From Propionibacteriaceae bacterium AM104-82 (GTDB taxonomy: Bacteria > Actinomycetota > Actinomycetes > Propionibacteriales > Propionibacteriaceae), in the NCBI GenBank assembly GCA_027658995.1, contig JAQDQK010000011.1:518-64517 (forward strand): a stretch of DNA of 64,000 bases, written 5' to 3'. Position 1 is the first letter of the stretch. Each line of letters starts with the position of its first letter. Shown here piece after piece: positions 60,992 through 64,000 of the stretch. A program made the translations under genes and the position numbers. The notes under the pieces were generated by a model. The model worked only from the letters and a program-made list of their open reading frames with translations. It ran no database searches and had not been told where the DNA came from.

Positions 60992-62382
60992 CGGGAGATC
61001 ACCGCCGTCGCGTCATCGAGCGCGCTCATCTCCTGAGGCGCGGCGGTCGCCGCCTGCGGCATCCGGGCGCGGTGCGAGATCACCATCAGGATGCCGACGA
61101 TGATCCAGTTGGCGACCATCGAGGAGCCGCCCTGGGACATGAACGGCGTGGTGAGACCGGTCAGCGGCAGCAGTCGGGTGACGCCGCCGATGATGGCGAA
61201 CACCTGCAGCGCGAACGTGAAGCTGAGGCCGGCGGCGAGCAGTTTGCCGAAGCCGTCGGGGGAGGTGAGCGCCGTCTTGAAGCCGCGGGCGATCAGCAGG
61301 CCGTAGATCATGATGATCGCCATCAGCCCGAGGACGCCGATCTCCTCACCGAGCGCCGCGGCGATCATGTCGCTCTTGGCGAGCGGCGTGAGCCCGGGTC
61401 TTCCGAGGCCCCAGCCGCGGCCGAACAGGCCGCCCCAGGCGAAGCCGAACTGGGCGCTGATGATCTGCAGGTTCTTGTCGTAGTCGCTGAACGGGTCGAG
61501 CCAGGCGCTGACGCGTCTCGAGACGTGGTTGGTGAACTGGTACGCGGCCAGCGCCGCGCCGATGAACAGGATGCCCGCCAGGATCGGCCAGGCGGGGCGC
61601 TCGGTCGCGATGTAGATCATCACGGTGAACAGCCCGAAGAACAGCAGCGAGGTGCCGAGGTCGTTCTGGAACACCATGACCGCCAGGCAGGCGAGCCACA
61701 TCACCATGATCGGCCCGAGGTCGCGGGCGCGGGGCAGTTCGATGCCGAGCACGCGCCGTCCGGCGAGCGCCAGCACCTCGCGCTTCTCGTAGAAGTAGGC
61801 GGCGAACGCGATCGCCAGCATGATCTTGGCGACCTCTGCCGGCTGGAAGGAGTAGCCGGCCACCTTGATCCAGATCTGCGCGCCGCCCGACTTCCAGCCG
61901 ATGAACGGGGCGAGCGGCAGCAGCAGCAGCACGAGGCCGCCGATGAACATCAGGTAGGGGTAGCGCTGCAGCCGACGGTGGTCCCTCAGCAGCGCCGCGA
62001 CCAGGCAGAACAGCACGAGCCCGAGCGCCGTCCAGATCATCTGGGTGCTGGAGTCGGTCTTGACCGGTTCGGGGATCTGGTCGATCCGGTAGATCATCGC
62101 CAGCCCCAGCCCGTTGAGCAGGAACACGCACGGCAGGATCAGCGGGTCGGCGTAGGGGAGGATGAACCGCACCACGAGGTGTACCGCGATGCCCATGCCG
62201 TACCAGATGGCGGCCACCGGGATCAGGTTCGAGGGAAGCTCTCCGTACAGGTTGAGATCGGTGATCACGTACCCGGCGAAGCCGAAGGTCTGCGCGAGCA
62301 GCAGGAGCAGCAGTTCGATGCCGCGCCGCTTGCGGTAGACGATCACCTCGTCGGAGAGCGCCGGCTGGACCTGGTCTGACAT
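60988..62382 (-). CDS. rodA: Peptidoglycan glycosyltransferase RodA (FtsW/RodA/SpoVE family)
   Basis: A 464-residue SEDS-family membrane protein with about eleven to twelve helices. Family landmarks are GWKSGGAQIWIKVAGYSFQPAE (first 20 shown in part), the catalytic-loop region FQNDLGTSLLFFGLF and SAQFGFAWGGLFGRGWGLGRPGL-type loop (GRGWGLGRPG), and LPLTGLTTPFMSQGGSSM near the C-terminus. It polymerises lipid II with its partner PbpA. Start ATG 62382 shares one base with the pstP stop (TGATG). Confidence 0.93.
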   Translation of the reverse strand: MSDQVQPALSDEVIVYRKRRGIELLLLLLAQTFGFAGYVITDLNLYGELPSNLIPVAAIWYGMGIAVHLVVRFILPYADPLILPCVFLLNGLGLAMIYRIDQIPEPVKTDSSTQMIWTALGLVLFCLVAALLRDHRRLQRYPYLMFIGGLVLLLLPLAPFIGWKSGGAQIWIKVAGYSFQPAEVAKIMLAIAFAAYFYEKREVLALAGRRVLGIELPRARDLGPIMVMWLACLAVMVFQNDLGTSLLFFGLFTVMIYIATERPAWPILAGILFIGAALAAYQFTNHVSRRVSAWLDPFSDYDKNLQIISAQFGFAWGGLFGRGWGLGRPGLTPLAKSDMIAAALGEEIGVLGLMAIIMIYGLLIARGFKTALTSPDGFGKLLAAGLSFTFALQVFAIIGGVTRLLPLTGLTTPFMSQGGSSMVANWIIVGILMVISHRARMPQAATAAPQEMSALDDATAVISR

Positions 62383-63788
62383 CAGCAGGCCTCCGGGTCG
62401 GCCTCTTCGGTGGCCGTCGGTGACTCGGTGATCGTGCTGGGGAACACGTTGGGCGGCGGCGTCATGGGCGACGCGGTGGGGTCGAGCGGAAGTCCGGGGC
62501 CGGTCGGCGTCGGGACGGGGCCTGGCGATTCCACCGGTGAGGGGCGCTTGTTCTCGTTGCGCACCTCGACGCAGCGCTCGGCGATGCCCGCGAGGGTGGC
62601 GACGGTGCCGCGCGCGGCGTCGATGCTGCCGACGGGGATGGTCGCCTCGACCTGACGCTGGAAGAACGACGGCAGGTCGGTGACGTTGATCGAGGAGCGC
62701 TCCACCATCTCGTTGAGGTGGATGCCGAGGACGCCTCCCGGCAGGCCGTTGTAGACGGCGACGTAGCCCTCGTCGGCCCCGACGAAGTAGCGGGACTTGC
62801 CGTAGGCGTAGACGCCCCAGCCGCCGATGCCGAGCACAAGCGCGATCGCGACGATCGCGGCAAGGATGCCTGGCCAGCGGCGCTTCGGGTCCTGCGGCGC
62901 GTACCTGGCGACCTCGTCCGCGTCGTGCTCGGGCGAGTTGAGGTCGGGCTTGGGGTACGGGGCCTCCTTGTCGGTGCCTCCGCGTTCCTTGGCGAGTTGG
63001 CCGGTGCGTGGGATCTCCACCTCGGTGGCCGAGCCGACCAGCAGCCCGGGCAGCGCGTCGAGGTCGTCGTCCTGCTCGACCACGTCGCCGAGCACGATGG
63101 TGATGTTGTCGTGGCCGCCGTTGTCGTTGGCGGCCTGGGCGAGCAGCGCCGCGGCCTCGTCGAGGTCCTCGGTCTCCAGCAGTTCCGCGATCTGCTCGTC
63201 GCTGATCAGACCGCTGAGCCCGTCGGAGCAGAACATCAGACGGTCGCCCAGTTCGGCCTCGAACAGTTCGTAGTCGGGCTCGAACATCGACTGCCCGTTG
63301 AGCACCTTCAGGATCAGGGAGCGGTGCGGGTGTACCGCCGCCTGGGCAGGGGTGATCTTGCCCTCGTCGATCAGCGACTGCACCCAGGAGTGATCGTGGG
63401 TGATCTGGGTGAGTTCGCCGTCGCGCAGCAGGTAGCCGCGCGAGTCGCCGATGTGGGCCAGCCCGAACTCGGTGCCGTTGAACATGGCGCCGCAGAACGT
63501 GGTGCCCATGCCGTCGAGTTGCAGGTCCTCGTCGATCAGGTCGGACAGCTTGGTGTTGGCGCGCGCCATCATCCCCGCGATGCGCTCCAGCATCTCCTCG
63601 CCGTCGGTGGCGCGCCGGTCGGAGCGCGACGCCTCCGTCGAGGCGACGGCGGAGGCGAGGTCCCCGGCCGCCGCTCCGCCCATGCCGTCGGTGACGAGCA
63701 GCATGTTCGGGGAGGCGTAGCCGGCGTCCTGGTTGTTCTTGCGGACCCGGCCCACCTCTGAGTGAGCGGCGAAACGGAGACTGAACAC
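62382..63788 (-). CDS. pstP: PP2C-type serine/threonine phosphatase
   Basis: A 468-residue membrane phosphatase that reverses PknB phosphorylation. PPM metal and catalytic motifs appear in order: SEVGRVRKNNQDA, VTDGMGGAAAGDLAS, HIGDSRGYLLRDGEL, FCSDGLSG and DNITIVLGD (about 1-240). A linker, one membrane helix (about 305-327) and an extracellular domain with a Pro/Thr/Ser-rich tail follow. GTG 63788 shares one base with the fhaB stop (TAGTG). Antagonist of the kinase encoded in the same operon. Confidence 0.94.
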   Translation of the reverse strand: MFSLRFAAHSEVGRVRKNNQDAGYASPNMLLVTDGMGGAAAGDLASAVASTEASRSDRRATDGEEMLERIAGMMARANTKLSDLIDEDLQLDGMGTTFCGAMFNGTEFGLAHIGDSRGYLLRDGELTQITHDHSWVQSLIDEGKITPAQAAVHPHRSLILKVLNGQSMFEPDYELFEAELGDRLMFCSDGLSGLISDEQIAELLETEDLDEAAALLAQAANDNGGHDNITIVLGDVVEQDDDLDALPGLLVGSATEVEIPRTGQLAKERGGTDKEAPYPKPDLNSPEHDADEVARYAPQDPKRRWPGILAAIVAIALVLGIGGWGVYAYGKSRYFVGADEGYVAVYNGLPGGVLGIHLNEMVERSSINVTDLPSFFQRQVEATIPVGSIDAARGTVATLAGIAERCVEVRNENKRPSPVESPGPVPTPTGPGLPLDPTASPMTPPPNVFPSTITESPTATEEADPEAC

Positions 63789-64000
63789 TAGATCTCCAGG
63801 CGCATCAGGGTCTTGCCGATGCGCACCACATCACCGACGGTCACCTTGATCGGTTCGGTGGCCAGTTTGCCGTTGACGTAGGTCCCGTTCGTGGACTGGA
63901 GGTCGGTGAGGAGCCAGGTGGTGGGGTCCTTCTGGACGAGTTGGGCGTGGCGCGCCGAGGCGTAGTCGTCGTCGAGCAGCAGCGTCGAGTCGGCCGCGCG
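63788..64000 (-). CDS. fhaB: FHA-domain protein FhaB, C-terminal part (5' end outside window)
   Basis: The last 70 codons of a forkhead-associated protein read leftwards from the window edge: LLLDDDYASARHAQL, then DLQSTNGTYVNGKL and GDVVRIGKTLMRLEI. The SxRH and NGTYVN elements are the phosphothreonine-binding signature of FHA domains. FhaB (FipA/GarA-like) binds phosphorylated PknB targets and division proteins. The N-terminus lies beyond position 64000. First visible gene of the fhaB-pstP-rodA-pbpA-pknB operon. Confidence 0.9.
   Translation of the reverse strand, partial: RAADSTLLLDDDYASARHAQLVQKDPTTWLLTDLQSTNGTYVNGKLATEPIKVTVGDVVRIGKTLMRLEI

Overview
The window is GC-rich bacterial chromosome from an actinomycete, most likely a member of the Propionibacteriales (Propionibacteriaceae, Tessaracoccus-like; this is inference from gene content and codon use, not a database match). 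The best marker is the right-hand end: crgA, a DUF881 gene, trpG/pabA, pknB, pbpA, rodA, pstP and fhaB lie in the order and orientation known from near the mycobacterial replication origin, without a separate pknA.

Layout. 1-3.5 kb: the 3' part of a surface protein built of ~137-residue isopeptide-type repeats, then a sortase. 3.8-9.5 kb: two HAD phosphatases, an NCS1 permease with a YnfA-type membrane protein, mutY, a gene of unknown function, a truncated DUF1772 remnant and a SUKH-like protein. 9.5-11.6 kb: dnaB followed by a 730-bp non-coding stretch carrying seven DnaA-box-like sites around an AT-rich patch, an origin-like arrangement. 11.6-13.8 kb: csoR-copZ with a CsoR operator, a DUF348-G5-RlpA wall protein and a probable small RNA with a C-rich loop. 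13.8-20.2 kb: fumC, a TetR regulator, and a divergent 1448-residue acyl-CoA dehydratase activase fusion. 20.3-26.6 kb: a complete arabinofuranoside-type utilisation locus (GH127, two permeases, lipoprotein, divergent LacI, palindromic operator). 26.8-28.8 kb: a YtrA-type regulator and ABC exporter. 29-30 kb: a compositionally odd orphan gene.

30-45 kb: a glycosyltransferase, cydABDC with a divergent BlaI-type regulator, cyanase, a PPK2 kinase with a lysine-rich tail, a VOC protein behind a perfect palindrome, and a TetR-controlled heterodimeric ABC exporter. 45-50.4 kb: two tandem copies of a two-gene envelope module (single-pass membrane protein plus lipoprotein), the least explained system here. 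50-57 kb: DUF4031-HD, DMT transporter, lysS, YbjQ-like protein, HAD phosphatase, crgA, DUF881 and trpG/pabA, the last flanked by two 80-bp palindromic elements. 57.6-64 kb: the fhaB-pstP-rodA-pbpA-pknB operon, transcribed leftwards with overlapping genes and closed by a strong hairpin.

Genes are tightly packed; four-base overlaps (ATGA or GTGA) link many neighbours and were used to decide starts. No tRNA, rRNA, CRISPR array, insertion sequence or prophage was seen. All similarity statements come from reading motifs by eye.
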